Below are positions 25,966 through 35,185 of a DNA stretch of 64,000 nucleotides, one piece after another. A program made the position numbers and the translations under genes. The stretch is taken from the NCBI GenBank assembly GCA_019753235.1, contig JAIELF010000031.1, forward strand, positions 62,001-126,000, written 5' to 3'. The stretch is from a bacterium. Lineage in GTDB: Bacteria > Planctomycetota > Planctomycetia > Kolteriales > Kolteriaceae. The notes beneath the pieces were generated by a model, which worked only from the letters and a program-made list of their open reading frames with translations, was not told the DNA's origin and ran no database searches. The first letter of the stretch is position 1. Every line of letters starts with the position of its first letter.

Positions 25966-26445
25966 GATGCTCCTCCGATGCTCCATTGTGGAAGAAAAGG
26001 GGTCGACATGCTCGCCGATCGCGCGGATTCATGACACCTTGGTTTGGACGCGGCTGGATCAAGTTGAGTTCCGCTGCAGGCGGAGACCCCACTGACTGCT
26101 TGCAGTAACGTATTCGTTTCGAGGAATTTTGGCGGCGAGCTCGATCTTCATGTATGGGAAGGGATCGCCGTTCGGCGATAGGCCCCCGGCGAAGTCGGTT
26201 TTCCCTCTTATCGATTGGCGATCCCGTCGAGCGAGTGGGCGGGGACGAGCTGGGCATCTGAACGTTCACGGGCAGTGGGTCACGATCGACGCTGACCTCC
26301 TGTTGTATCGTGTATGCGATGGCGTATTGGATTTCACCAAATCCCTAGAAATTCGGCCAACATCCTCTTTTTCACGAGGGTTCTCCCCTTGCTCGCGCAA
26401 AGTTGAAGCATCGGAAGGTTTCCATCCGATCGCGGGAGATGAACG
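25966..26445. other. 480-base divergent gap between the TolQ operon and an ECF sigma gene
   Basis: Carries the promoters of the TolQ/ExbD operon (minus) and of the sigma factor (plus). Several short frames cross it on both strands but none shows a family pattern or a ribosome-binding site. No RNA gene or clear inverted repeat seen. Confidence 0.45.
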
Positions 26446-27018
26446 GTGTCGGAAGATCCTCGTTTGGTCGAATTGCTTCATTCGCGTGACCGGCTTACTT
26501 GGAATCGGTTCGTCGAACAACACGCAGGCGACCTCTTTGCTCTTGTTTGTCATCTCGTTTCAGGGAACCGCTCACTGGCGGAGGACCTTCACCAGGAAAC
26601 TTGGCTTGAAGCCCTTGAGCATGCCGAAACGTTCGATGCCGATCGCGGCGATTTTCGGGGGTGGATGGTGGGTATCGCTCGCAGGCGCGTGGCCCTCCAT
26701 TATCGTAAGGCGATTTCAATGAACACCGCGATGGAGCGGAAAGCAACGAACGACGAATTGGGTCCTATCCTGCCTGATGACGTTGTTGCCGGCGTTGAGG
26801 TCGGCCACGCCATTCGTGCCGCCATCCTTTGCCTGACACCCGTTCAACAAGAGATGATCGCCGAAAAGTACTTTGACCAACGATCGATTCAGGACATCGC
26901 TCGCCGCACGGGCCGAACATCCAAATCCGTCGAAGGCATTTTGGCTCGCGCGAGGGAACAACTTCGTCGTCACCTTCGACCCTTCGCCATTTCAACGAAA
27001 AAAGAGGTGTCATCATGA
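26446..27018 (+). CDS. ECF-type RNA polymerase sigma factor
   Basis: A 190-residue sigma-70 family protein of the extracytoplasmic function group. Region 2 runs from about residue 14 (RLTWNRFVEQHAGDLFALVC, AEDLHQETWLEALEHAETFD, FRGWMVGIARRRVALHYRK) and region 4 from about 120 (LTPVQQEMIAEKYFDQRSIQ, a helix-turn-helix ending GRTSKSVEGILARAREQLRR). The start is GTG 26446 with GGGAGA 6-7 bases upstream. Its stop overlaps the following membrane-protein start by four bases (27015-27018), as sigma/anti-sigma pairs do, so that protein is its likely regulator. Confidence 0.93.
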   Translation: MSEDPRLVELLHSRDRLTWNRFVEQHAGDLFALVCHLVSGNRSLAEDLHQETWLEALEHAETFDADRGDFRGWMVGIARRRVALHYRKAISMNTAMERKATNDELGPILPDDVVAGVEVGHAIRAAILCLTPVQQEMIAEKYFDQRSIQDIARRTGRTSKSVEGILARAREQLRRHLRPFAISTKKEVSS

Positions 27019-27887
27019 ATTTAGAACGAGATGCCGACGAAGAAGAACTGCCGTTTTTGTTGTCTCGTCCATTGCCGGCGGACGCCGCTCTCAGTCCATC
27101 GCACTTACTGGAAATCCATCGTCTGATTGACGAACAAACGGTTGCACGTCCCCAGTGGCCTCGCCGTCGTCGTCTCGAGATTCTCTCCGTCACAGCCGTC
27201 GTGCTAACACTCGTCGGTTTGTTCGCCTTTCGGACGGACTCCTACGAGCGAAATCTCGCCGCCGACACTCCCGCGCCGGACTGGGTCCATTTTAAAGTGA
27301 AAGATGTTGTAGGACATGACGTTGAAACTTGGATATCGCCTAGCCTAAATCTCTTTGCCATCAAAGACCACAATGACCAGTTGTGGGTGATTTTTGACCT
27401 TGGTAAAGGTCATCAACTCTGCCTAATGCCCGGGGCGAAACAAGTTCGTCGCTGGCCGCTGGGTGCAACCGAGTCTGAGTCTCATCGGCGATCGATGGAG
27501 ATCACCCGAGCCCTTTTTTTTGAAAATCGACCCGTCGAGTCGACGAAGGACCTCGTCGTCCTTGATGATTTAACTCGCTCGGTCCGGATGGAAGGGAAAG
27601 AGTTTCTCGAACGGAGTATTCGTTTTCAAGAAGGCGGCAACGAGGGTCGATACACCGTCCGGCTCGATCCAGTTACCAAACGAGCCGAACAAGTCACGAT
27701 TGTGTTGGGTAAAAACCAGCGAGAGATAATCCAGGTTCTCGACTACCCCGCTGCTGGCCCTGCTTCGCCGCAGGCCTTCGGGCTCCCAGATGATGTTGCC
27801 ATCATTGATGGCCGACCGACTTCGATCAAGCAGCAGCTTCTCGAATTTCACGGCAGACTTTATCGCTGGTTCCGAGGCGATCGCTAG
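27015..27887 (+). CDS. Single-pass membrane protein, putative anti-sigma factor
   Basis: A 290-residue protein translationally coupled to the ECF sigma factor. Residues 1-52 are cytoplasmic and acidic with an amphipathic helix (SPSHLLEIHRLIDEQTVA), a membrane helix lies near 56-72 (LSVTAVVLTLVGLFAF), and about 215 residues are periplasmic, mostly beta-strand (WVHFKVKDVVGHDVETWIS, ARDLLVLDD-like strands). No zinc-binding H-x3-C-x2-C motif of ZAS anti-sigma factors is visible, so if it is an anti-sigma factor it is of another type. The periplasmic part resembles LolA/outer-membrane lipoprotein-type sheets only vaguely. Assignment rests on context. Confidence 0.5.
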   Translation: MNLERDADEEELPFLLSRPLPADAALSPSHLLEIHRLIDEQTVARPQWPRRRRLEILSVTAVVLTLVGLFAFRTDSYERNLAADTPAPDWVHFKVKDVVGHDVETWISPSLNLFAIKDHNDQLWVIFDLGKGHQLCLMPGAKQVRRWPLGATESESHRRSMEITRALFFENRPVESTKDLVVLDDLTRSVRMEGKEFLERSIRFQEGGNEGRYTVRLDPVTKRAEQVTIVLGKNQREIIQVLDYPAAGPASPQAFGLPDDVAIIDGRPTSIKQQLLEFHGRLYRWFRGDR

Positions 27888-27954
27888 AGCGGTGACAGTC
27901 CCCGGCGTTCGTTCGAGCACGCGAATGAGGATGGGACGGCGACATCTTTTGGGT

Positions 27955-28158
27955 TTAGCGTAAGCTATTCAACTTCAATTGCTTGTAAATATTCGCATGC
28001 CGTTGGCGATGCCAGGTGCCGTCGCAGAGTTTACATTCGGCTTGGTGTTTTTGATTTCGCTGGCGGACTTTAGGGCTTTGCCCTCGTGGAACTCGATTCT
28101 TGCTAGGGGACGAATCCTGTTCGCGGGGTTGTTTCTTCCGGTAAACTACAAGAAGCAT
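27955..28158 (-). CDS. Putative small basic protein with C-x2-C-x4-H-x3-H motif
   Basis: A possible 67-residue gene on the minus strand between the anti-sigma gene and the two-TM protein. It is strongly basic (KNRVPRGQSPKVRQRNQKHQ) and contains CKLCDGTWHRQRH, a compact Cys2His2 arrangement that could bind zinc. It ends YKQLKLNSLR. The lower-GC codons (aat, caa, aaa) and the coherent composition make it more protein-like than the surrounding frames. Against it: no Shine-Dalgarno before ATG 28158, and the start overlaps that of the divergent gene at 28157. I cannot name a family; an RNA-binding or ribosome-associated role would only be a guess. Confidence 0.35.
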   Translation of the reverse strand: MLLVVYRKKQPREQDSSPSKNRVPRGQSPKVRQRNQKHQAECKLCDGTWHRQRHANIYKQLKLNSLR

Positions 28159-29254
28159 GGGAACAACAGACTCAAGTGAAATGGAATCCGAGCGTGGCCG
28201 ACGGGGCGACGAGGGATCGTTGTTGGATCTGCCGAACGATCCTCTTCGGATTGCCGAAGTTCGAAGCCATCGGTCGCTCTCTTCGGATCGTCCGCGGGGG
28301 GTGGCGGGTGGGGCGTTTTCGGCAGGTTTATGGGTTCGACTGCTTTTGATGGCGGGACTTTTGTTTGCGGTCGTGGCAGGTTTCGACCGCGTCCGTGATC
28401 CGCGATTCTGGGCGGACATCTTTCCTGGTTTGGCACTCGACACCACGCTCCCCCCAGGCGGCGCCGTAGTGGAAGTGGCCCAAAGCTCGGCGACGAGTGG
28501 AGAGGAACGAGAGAAGGAGGTCCGCAGCGAGACGGCGCGAGCGAGCGAGGTTGTTTTCAATCCGCTTGGTTTGGTGCAGACGGGGGAATGTTCGGAGATT
28601 GATGCCGAGACGATTCGCGGCGTGGTGCAGGACAAGACGGGAAGTCGCGCGGAGGAATCGCTCATCTTGCAACAGCTTTTGTGCCGGGCGGCGACGATGG
28701 ACCCGACGGAGTTGGCACGGCAGTCTCGACGAGATCTTCTGTTTTCGAACTTGGTGCATGAATCGGACCGCTACCGAGGTACGCCGGTGCATCGCCGAGG
28801 GGTGCTTCGGTCTCTCGTGCTCCACGAGACCGATCCGACAACGAACCCCTACGGGCTATTGCGTTACTATCAAGGCTGGATGTTCACCGACGATCAACCG
28901 ACGAACCCGACCGTGGTCGTGTTCGCCCGGCTTCCCGAAGGAATCTCGCCAGGCGAGGGTCTCTCGCAGGAGATTTCGATCGATGCGTTCTACTTCAAGT
29001 TGTTGGCGTTTCGATCAAAAGATGGGAAGACTCGTTTTGCCCCGATGCTGGTCGGTGATATGCCGACCCTGAGAGAGAAGTCTCACGTGATCGGCCCATC
29101 GCTGGCTCAGGCCCTGGGAACTGTCGCCGTCGTCGGACTTTTGATGGCGGCGTACCTCGTTTGGCAGCGCCGTCAAGACCGTGACTTTTCCAATCGTATC
29201 GGCCAGACTCTCCCCCGGCCCTCGGCCACGAACAGTCTTTTCGAGGAGCCTTGA
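28157..29254 (+). CDS. Membrane protein of unknown function, two TM helices
   Basis: Not recognised. The 365-residue product has a cytoplasmic N-terminus (1-56), a membrane helix near 58-74 (LWVRLLLMAGLLFAVVAGF), a long extracytoplasmic part, and a second helix near 312-335 (ALGTVAVVGLLMAAYLVWQRR). The middle is predicted to contain two helical blocks and a beta-rich module (RSLVLHETDPTTNPYGLLRYYQGWMFTDDQ). It starts a plus-strand run with the squalene-cyclase-repeat protein 6 bases downstream, so the two probably act together. Confidence 0.6.
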   Translation: MGTTDSSEMESERGRRGDEGSLLDLPNDPLRIAEVRSHRSLSSDRPRGVAGGAFSAGLWVRLLLMAGLLFAVVAGFDRVRDPRFWADIFPGLALDTTLPPGGAVVEVAQSSATSGEEREKEVRSETARASEVVFNPLGLVQTGECSEIDAETIRGVVQDKTGSRAEESLILQQLLCRAATMDPTELARQSRRDLLFSNLVHESDRYRGTPVHRRGVLRSLVLHETDPTTNPYGLLRYYQGWMFTDDQPTNPTVVVFARLPEGISPGEGLSQEISIDAFYFKLLAFRSKDGKTRFAPMLVGDMPTLREKSHVIGPSLAQALGTVAVVGLLMAAYLVWQRRQDRDFSNRIGQTLPRPSATNSLFEEP

Positions 29255-29260
29255 CCGAAT

Positions 29261-30886
29261 ATGCCTCGACGGGCGGTACTCTGGACGTTGCTTACTTTGT
29301 CGCTGGTCGCGCATCGTTCGACAGGACAGGATGTGGAAAGCGCTATCGCCAAAGGGCGAGCCTATCTGCTTCAGTCGGTACCGATTCGGCGCGGGGAAAG
29401 AGCTCTCGTCACGCTTGCTTTGTCCAAATCGGGGAGCAAGCTCGATGACCCCGCCTTTGCCAAGCTTGTTGATGATGTCGCGCGGGACGTTGATGTTTCG
29501 GGGTACAAGCCAGAAAGCCCTCCCGGAACCGCGAACTACGAAGTCGGTGTCATGCTGATGGCACTGGCCAGTGCCGACCGGGAAAGATTCCAGCCACAAA
29601 TACTCACACTCGGGCGGTACTTGCTCGAGCATCAAGAGGGGGACGGACCTTGGGATTATGGCCCCGGCCGAGGTGGTGATACATCCCAATCGCAGTATGC
29701 GATTCTTGGACTTTGGGAGGCCGCTGCCGCCGGTTTGGAGGTTCCGGCCGAGACTTGGGATAAGGCCCTTCATTGGCACATCACGAGGCAGGATATCGCG
29801 GGGGGATTTGCCTACCATCCCGCCAAACCGCCGGGCGAAGCGCGTGTCGCGCAGGGTTCGGTTCAACATTCGACTTCCGTCGGCGGGCTTTTCTCGATGA
29901 TCGCTTGTAAGAGTAATCTCGGATTCGCCACCAGCGAGAAAGGTAGGTCTTCGGACACCAGTGAGTTGGCCCTGCTCATTCCGGTCGAAGAGGAGAACGA
30001 GGCGAAAAAGGAAACGACCTACAAGGCGGTTGTCACTCGCCCGAAAGCGGATGAAGCGGTCAAGCTTGGGACGCAGTGGGTCAATCAGCATTTCACGATC
30101 GATAAGCCCGTCGGTCCGCTGCACTACTACTTGTATGGCGTCGAGCGATTGGGGGCGATTTTGAAACAGTCCACGTTTGGTTCGGTAGACTGGTACAAGG
30201 TGGGAGCAGACTTTCTCATCGACCGACAAAAAAGCGATGGAAGTTGGCAATCGCAGTACGAAGGCCCCGTCGATACCTCGTTCGCGCTTCTGTTCCTGTC
30301 TCGTTCGACGGAGAAAACACTCGAGCGTATTCGCATTACTCGCCTAAATGAAGCGACGATGTCGGGTGGCAAGGGGCTCCCGACGGCGGATGGCTCTCCG
30401 CCCGATTACATCGTTCGACAGAAAGCTCGCTATCGAGCCGCCCTAGCAACCAGTGTCGACGACGTTCTGTCCAAGCTAGGCGACATCGATCCCGCCGACC
30501 TTGATGAAGGGGCGGCCGCCCGCATCGAAAATGCCCCGCCGCAAGAGATCATCGAGAAGCTTGGAAAGAACCGTGCCGGGCTCCGTCGGATGGCTCGACA
30601 CCCTGTGCCTGCCGTCCGCGAAGCGGGTCTTTGGGGGATGGCAAGGTTGCGAGACTACCGTTTTGCCCCCATCATGATCGATGCTCTGGCCGATCCCGAG
30701 CCAAGCGTTTACCGTGCCGCCCGCGATTCGCTTCGTTTTCTGAGTCGGCGAATCGAAAAGGATCCGCTCCCCGATGAGCCTCCCGCCAAGCCCGCGCTCG
30801 AGTCGGCGATTCAGTCGTGGCGCCAATGGTTCGAGGGCATGAAGGTCGAAGTTGAACCTGATCAAGAGTATGATGTTGATCGTTAA
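29261..30886 (+). CDS. Exported prenyltransferase/squalene-cyclase-repeat protein
   Basis: A 541-residue exported protein with signal peptide (LWTLLTLSLVAHRSTG). Repeats of the alpha/alpha-toroid type (IAKGRAYLLQS, GTANYEVGVMLMALAS, FLIDRQKSDGSWQSQYEG) resemble the terpene cyclase / prenyltransferase repeat family. No D-x-D-D catalytic motif of squalene-hopene cyclases was found, so enzymatic cyclisation is unlikely. The C-terminal 120 residues (HPVPAVREAGLWGMARLRDY) look like HEAT repeats. Planctomycetes have many such secreted toroid proteins of unknown role. It follows the two-TM protein at 6 bases and precedes purC by about 43. Confidence 0.75.
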   Translation: MPRRAVLWTLLTLSLVAHRSTGQDVESAIAKGRAYLLQSVPIRRGERALVTLALSKSGSKLDDPAFAKLVDDVARDVDVSGYKPESPPGTANYEVGVMLMALASADRERFQPQILTLGRYLLEHQEGDGPWDYGPGRGGDTSQSQYAILGLWEAAAAGLEVPAETWDKALHWHITRQDIAGGFAYHPAKPPGEARVAQGSVQHSTSVGGLFSMIACKSNLGFATSEKGRSSDTSELALLIPVEEENEAKKETTYKAVVTRPKADEAVKLGTQWVNQHFTIDKPVGPLHYYLYGVERLGAILKQSTFGSVDWYKVGADFLIDRQKSDGSWQSQYEGPVDTSFALLFLSRSTEKTLERIRITRLNEATMSGGKGLPTADGSPPDYIVRQKARYRAALATSVDDVLSKLGDIDPADLDEGAAARIENAPPQEIIEKLGKNRAGLRRMARHPVPAVREAGLWGMARLRDYRFAPIMIDALADPEPSVYRAARDSLRFLSRRIEKDPLPDEPPAKPALESAIQSWRQWFEGMKVEVEPDQEYDVDR

Positions 30887-30929
30887 GGCCAGTCGTCCAG
30901 AAAGAACCCCGAGGCCCGAAAGATCCATC

Positions 30930-31820
30930 ATGATGAGCACCATTCTTTTGACACAGGCCGGCCCGATCCCCAAACGCACAGGAAAAGTACGCGACATCTA
31001 CGACCTAGGCGATCGGCTGGTGCTGGTGGCGACCGATCGAATCAGCGCCTTCGACTGGATCCTACCAACAGGTATTCCAGACAAGGGAAAGATCCTCACG
31101 GCGATGAGCTTGTTCTGGTTCGAATTTCTCGGCGAAACCAAACAGATCATCTCAATCGACCTGGCCGACATGGGAGACGAGTTCGCTTCGCAACCGGAAG
31201 TGTTCGCGGGGCGGTCCATTCTTGTTCGCCGCACCGAAGTCTTTCCCATCGAGTGTGTCGCGCGGGGATACATCGCTGGGAGCGCCTGGAGCGAATATCG
31301 CCGATCAGGAACCATCAACGGCGTCCCCATGCCGGCCGGCCTCCGCGAAGCAGATCCTCTCCCCGAGCCGATCTTTACTCCTGCCACCAAGGCGCCGCAG
31401 GGAACACATGACGAGAACATTCCATTTGAAGAGATGATCCAGATCGTCGGTCACGACGTCGCGGACCAGTTGCGCGCTCGAACGCTCGACTTGTATCAGC
31501 GTGCACGCGATCATGCCGAGCAAGCGGGGATTCTCTTAGCGGACACCAAATTCGAGTTCGGCGAACTTCCCTCGGGCGAGATTCTGCTCGTTGATGAAGC
31601 CCTCACGCCGGATAGTTCGCGGTTTTGGCCAGCCGATCAGTACGCTGCTGGCCAGTCTCCACCGTCCTACGACAAACAGTTCGTTCGCCTTTGGCTCGAG
31701 TCGGTCGGCTTCGACAAGAAGAGTCCCCCCCCAGCGATCCCCGACGACATCGTTGACCAAACTCGAAGGAAATACCTGGAGGCGTATCAGCGACTCACCG
31801 GTAAGAAATGGAACTCGTAG
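30930..31820 (+). CDS. purC: SAICAR synthase
   Basis: Cytoplasmic enzyme of de novo purine synthesis that joins CAIR and aspartate with ATP to give SAICAR. Family signatures are KVRDIYDLGDRLVLVATDRI near residue 18, RRTEVFPIECVARGYIAGSA, EPIFTPATKA and HDENI, and later LVDEALTPDSSRFW. About 296 residues, the longer fungal/bacterial form. ATG 30930 or 30933 fits the family N-terminus; the frame is open upstream but that part overlaps the previous gene. Upstream GAGG is weakly placed. It is not in a purine operon. Confidence 0.95.
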   Translation: MMSTILLTQAGPIPKRTGKVRDIYDLGDRLVLVATDRISAFDWILPTGIPDKGKILTAMSLFWFEFLGETKQIISIDLADMGDEFASQPEVFAGRSILVRRTEVFPIECVARGYIAGSAWSEYRRSGTINGVPMPAGLREADPLPEPIFTPATKAPQGTHDENIPFEEMIQIVGHDVADQLRARTLDLYQRARDHAEQAGILLADTKFEFGELPSGEILLVDEALTPDSSRFWPADQYAAGQSPPSYDKQFVRLWLESVGFDKKSPPPAIPDDIVDQTRRKYLEAYQRLTGKKWNS

Positions 31821-31909
31821 ACTCGATGAGAAGAGAACCATTTTTCGAGTTCGCCCTCGGGATGCCTGGTAGAACACGCTTTCAGGGTCAATATCCGTAG
31901 CATCGTCCG

Positions 31910-32938
31910 TTGGGCACCCACCGACGACACACGATCGTCGTAGTCTATTCCACGGGAAATGTATCGACGGAGGTCACGCGCGACTTGTCTCCCCTTGTCA
32001 GCGACACATGCCCCGCCGAGGGACTGATAGCCGCCCTTGAAATTCTTTATCAAGATCTGCCGGCGCCGCGTCGTCGCCGACAAATCGACTTACTGATGCA
32101 ATCGGACGATCCCGCGGCTCGATCGGTTCAGCAAGGGGGTTTGCTGATTTGCCGGCGCGATGAGAAGATCGTTGGGGCGATGCTAACGCTGCCGGCACCA
32201 GGCCGAGTGATGATGGCTTGGATGCCGCGATGCGCTCGAGGCACGCCAGGCCAAGACCAGCAAGCCATCGGCGAATCTCTTCTTCAGCGACTCACTCAGT
32301 CTGCATCCACGCATTCGGTCCGGTTTATTCAGCTCTTAACCGATGAACTCTCTGCCTCGCTGCGAGAGGCTGTTCAATCGGCGGGCTATTTTCATCTCAC
32401 TCAACTTGTCTACGCGCGTCGATCCGTCGAGCCTGACGAAAAGGTCGCGCCCGCGCCTGCCGACGTCGAGTTCGTCCCCTACAAGCCTGAATGGCACACG
32501 GATCTTTTGCGAGTACTCGATGAGTCCTATCGAGAGAGCCTCGATTGCCCCGAGCTCACAGGCTTGCGGACGCTTGACGATGTTTTTGCCAGTCATCGCG
32601 GCCACGGCGAATTCAGGGCGGAGCGTTGGTTTCTCGCTCGGCAATCAAATCAATGGGTCGGCTGTTTGCTCTTGTCGGCCGGCCCAAGTGACCGGGCAAT
32701 AGAGATCTCTTACGTCGCGGTTTTACCTCACGCACGAGGAAAAGGGCTCGGAAAGATCTTCACGCGCGAGGCGATCCGCCGAGCCCAAGCCGAGGGCTTC
32801 GAAGCGGTGGTGCTGGCGGTAGATGGAAGGAACATGCCCGCCTTGGCGATGTACGAAGACGAAGGATTCATTCCCTGGGACATTCGCGAGATCTACCTGC
32901 TCGTGCTTGATCCCGCGGATGGGAAGATGGTTCGCTGA
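31910..32938 (+). CDS. GNAT-family N-acetyltransferase (double domain)
   Basis: A 342-residue GNAT-type acyltransferase using acetyl-CoA. The C-terminal domain is clear: SYVAVLPHARGKGLGKIFTR holds the acetyl-CoA pyrophosphate-binding R-G-K-G-L-G motif and LAVDGRNMPALAMYEDEGF the next strand-helix. The first 150 residues look like a second, degenerate GNAT domain. The start is uncertain: TTG 31910 has no ribosome-binding site, while TTG 31988 has GGAGG 11 bases before it. Substrate unknown. It ends 5 bases from the convergent DUF1080 gene. Confidence 0.8.
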   Translation: MGTHRRHTIVVVYSTGNVSTEVTRDLSPLVSDTCPAEGLIAALEILYQDLPAPRRRRQIDLLMQSDDPAARSVQQGGLLICRRDEKIVGAMLTLPAPGRVMMAWMPRCARGTPGQDQQAIGESLLQRLTQSASTHSVRFIQLLTDELSASLREAVQSAGYFHLTQLVYARRSVEPDEKVAPAPADVEFVPYKPEWHTDLLRVLDESYRESLDCPELTGLRTLDDVFASHRGHGEFRAERWFLARQSNQWVGCLLLSAGPSDRAIEISYVAVLPHARGKGLGKIFTREAIRRAQAEGFEAVVLAVDGRNMPALAMYEDEGFIPWDIREIYLLVLDPADGKMVR

Positions 32939-32943
32939 CGAGA

Positions 32944-34122
32944 TCACTTTTCTTCCGGCGATGCCGTGGGCAACTCGCGAATGCGAATATCTTTGAACCA
33001 GATGGTCTTGTTGGAACTGTGCATTTGCAGCGCCACCGGCCCTGAACGGATCAGGGGAAGATCGTCGGCCGAGGCAACGGTCACCCCATTGACACGCACC
33101 ACACAGTTGCTGCCCCGAAGATGAATCTGCATGGGATACCACTCCCCTTCCGACGTAGGAAGTAGGCCGGTCGCCTTTGACCAATCGTAGATGCTTCCCG
33201 TGGGATTATTGCTGTCAGGGATATCTTCGATTTGTATTTCGTAGCCTCGATCCTTCGGGACAAGCGATTTCCACCGGAGAAAGATCCCGCCATTGGATGC
33301 GGGATGGCTGGTCTTGACATAACAAAAGAGATCATAGTCCTGATACTCTTTATCGCTGATCAGGTAGCCGTTACCGTTGCGGGCAACGATGCTTCCCTCG
33401 TCAACTAGAAAAGAAGCTGACCCTCCTCCTTCGAGCACCTTCCAACCCGATAAGTCCTTCCCATTGAAGATCGAGACCGTTGTATCTCGATCGGGAAGTC
33501 GCTTCACTCGCGCATTGCGAATCGAGTATGCTTTGCCTCGGTCTTGCCAACCTAGATAACCCGAGCGAAGCCGATGCTTTAGCTCCGGGTTCCTTTCGAC
33601 ATCGAGATCTTGCACCAGAACGCCGTTCAGAGTGACTTGTAATTGCGGCCAATCGAATCGAACTTCAACGTCGTTCCATTCTCCCAGTGGCCGAGCCGCC
33701 TGCACTTTCGGCGGGACGGCATCGAAGATCGCCCCCGTCGAGATCAGACTCGGTTGACGATTGCGAATCTCGTCAGAGAGTTGTACTTCAAAACCGACCC
33801 GGTTATTACGACCATGTTTGGGAGCATGTAGAAACAGCCCCCCTTCCCCGTAGAGAAACATTCGAAACTCAAAGCGAATGACGACGTTCTCGAATGACTC
33901 TTCACTTCGGAGCCAACTGGGATAGTTCCCAACACCAGGACAATAGATTTCGCTCCCTTTGACAATGAACTTGCACGGCCCCTCGGTGACCCAACCCGAA
34001 AGATTCCGCCCGTTAAAGAGGGGCACGAAACCCTCCTCGGTCTCGGCTCCTTCCGATGTCAAGACCGCCAGCAGGATCAACCCGACCGCCATCGGCATCC
34101 AACATCGATCGACTTGCCGCAT
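32944..34122 (-). CDS. Secreted protein with two DUF1080 (3-keto-disaccharide hydrolase) domains
   Basis: A 392-residue exported protein: signal peptide (AVGLILLAVLTSEGAE) and two tandem DUF1080 sandwiches. The first starts FVPLFNGRNLSGWVTEG (about 32-205), the second IFNGKDLSGWKVLEGGG (about 212-380); F-N-G-x-x-L-S-G-W opens both, and GGIFLRWK and GGLFLHAPK are the equivalent core strands. AAGGAG lies 7 bases before ATG 34122. Enzymes of this family act on 3-keto-sugars made by GMC or Gfo/Idh dehydrogenases. Domain duplication is common in planctomycetes. Confidence 0.85.
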   Translation of the reverse strand: MRQVDRCWMPMAVGLILLAVLTSEGAETEEGFVPLFNGRNLSGWVTEGPCKFIVKGSEIYCPGVGNYPSWLRSEESFENVVIRFEFRMFLYGEGGLFLHAPKHGRNNRVGFEVQLSDEIRNRQPSLISTGAIFDAVPPKVQAARPLGEWNDVEVRFDWPQLQVTLNGVLVQDLDVERNPELKHRLRSGYLGWQDRGKAYSIRNARVKRLPDRDTTVSIFNGKDLSGWKVLEGGGSASFLVDEGSIVARNGNGYLISDKEYQDYDLFCYVKTSHPASNGGIFLRWKSLVPKDRGYEIQIEDIPDSNNPTGSIYDWSKATGLLPTSEGEWYPMQIHLRGSNCVVRVNGVTVASADDLPLIRSGPVALQMHSSNKTIWFKDIRIRELPTASPEEK

Positions 34123-34158
34123 GTATTGGCTCCTTTGATGCGATGGGATTCCGCGTGC

Positions 34159-34917
34159 TCACGGTTTTGTCCGGAGGCGGGATCTCTGCTCTGATCGCCA
34201 TCGGCCCAGTTTCCACCACGGCACAAAAGGATGTTCGTGGTGTTCGAGATGATAACCGAAATGGTAGCAAGTGATGAAAGAGAGCCAAGGAGGATATTCG
34301 TTGCTCTGGGCTCGGTGTCGATTGGTGTAGCCCTCGGAAGGTTGACGATGGGGAAGATACGTCCCGAAGTAAAAGAGTTGCCAAGTGCTCAAGATTGCCG
34401 GTACGGCCCAAAAGAGAATGACGTTTTCTGGCCGAGCCCCTGCCCCGAGCCAAAGCGTCACGAACACCACCCCCATGCCCAGAATCTGCCCAAGCGTCAC
34501 GTATTCCAACATGAAATGGATATACCAGGCGAGCAAGCCTGAATGCTTCCCATCATGATAATCGGGGTCGTCGTCACTCGCCGGGCTCCGGTGATGATCG
34601 GCATGTTTCGTCCGGAGTTTCTCGTAAGAGAAAAGAGCGAACAACACGACACAGAGATGGCCGATCAGATCATTCAACCGAGGATGGGCCGGCATCAACG
34701 TCCCGTGCATGGCATCGTGAGCGGTGATGAATAGGCCGGTGTAAGTGAAGGCCTGTAGCAAAACAAGGGGAACAATCACCCCCAGCCATTCCACTCTCAC
34801 GGGAACAAACAATAGACCCGCGATCATTAACGCAAGCCATGCGGACGAGATGATGACCGCCCGCACCAACCCGCCCCAACGAAAACTCACGATATCCGCG
34901 TGATCGATCGCTCGCAC
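34159..34917 (-). CDS. crtW: Beta-carotene ketolase (CrtW-type)
   Basis: A 252-residue integral-membrane di-iron oxygenase of the fatty-acid hydroxylase/carotenoid ketolase superfamily. It adds keto groups at C4 of beta-ionone rings (canthaxanthin or astaxanthin series). The histidine motifs are HDAMHG, HADHHRSPASDDDPDYH and HLEHHEHPFVPWW, with the CrtW-diagnostic FYFGTYLPHRQ and LSFITCYHFGYHLEHHEHP. Several membrane helices are visible (AWLALMIAGLLFVPV, VIVPLVLLQAFTYTGLF, ILGMGVVFVTLWLG). Start GTG 34917 with a weak GGA. Orientation and length match known CrtW proteins (240-260). No other carotenoid genes are in the window; related desaturases are the alternative. Confidence 0.75.
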   Translation of the reverse strand: MRAIDHADIVSFRWGGLVRAVIISSAWLALMIAGLLFVPVRVEWLGVIVPLVLLQAFTYTGLFITAHDAMHGTLMPAHPRLNDLIGHLCVVLFALFSYEKLRTKHADHHRSPASDDDPDYHDGKHSGLLAWYIHFMLEYVTLGQILGMGVVFVTLWLGAGARPENVILFWAVPAILSTWQLFYFGTYLPHRQPSEGYTNRHRAQSNEYPPWLSFITCYHFGYHLEHHEHPFVPWWKLGRWRSEQRSRLRTKP

Positions 34918-35185
34918 ACCGATCCAACTTTCTGATTCAAACCTGCTCGGTCGAGATCATTGTGACACCAGCCTGATTGTATTCGCTCGCGTCAAGCCCG
35001 GGATCGGCAGGCTTTCGATTTGGCGAAAAGGAGAGACCTATTCGATCGTCGGGCAATCTTAAGAGACCGGTTTTTCGAGTGAATTCCGAATTTCGGCACA
35101 CAAAACGTGACGTACCATTGTTCGTCGAACGGTGCCGGCGGCAGGCACCAGAAGGTCTCTCCCATCGATTCAGGAAGTAGAGTCA

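Noticed and set aside
29261-30886. Functional squalene-hopene cyclase
   Set aside because: Toroid repeats are present but the D-x-D-D catalytic motif is absent and the protein carries a signal peptide.
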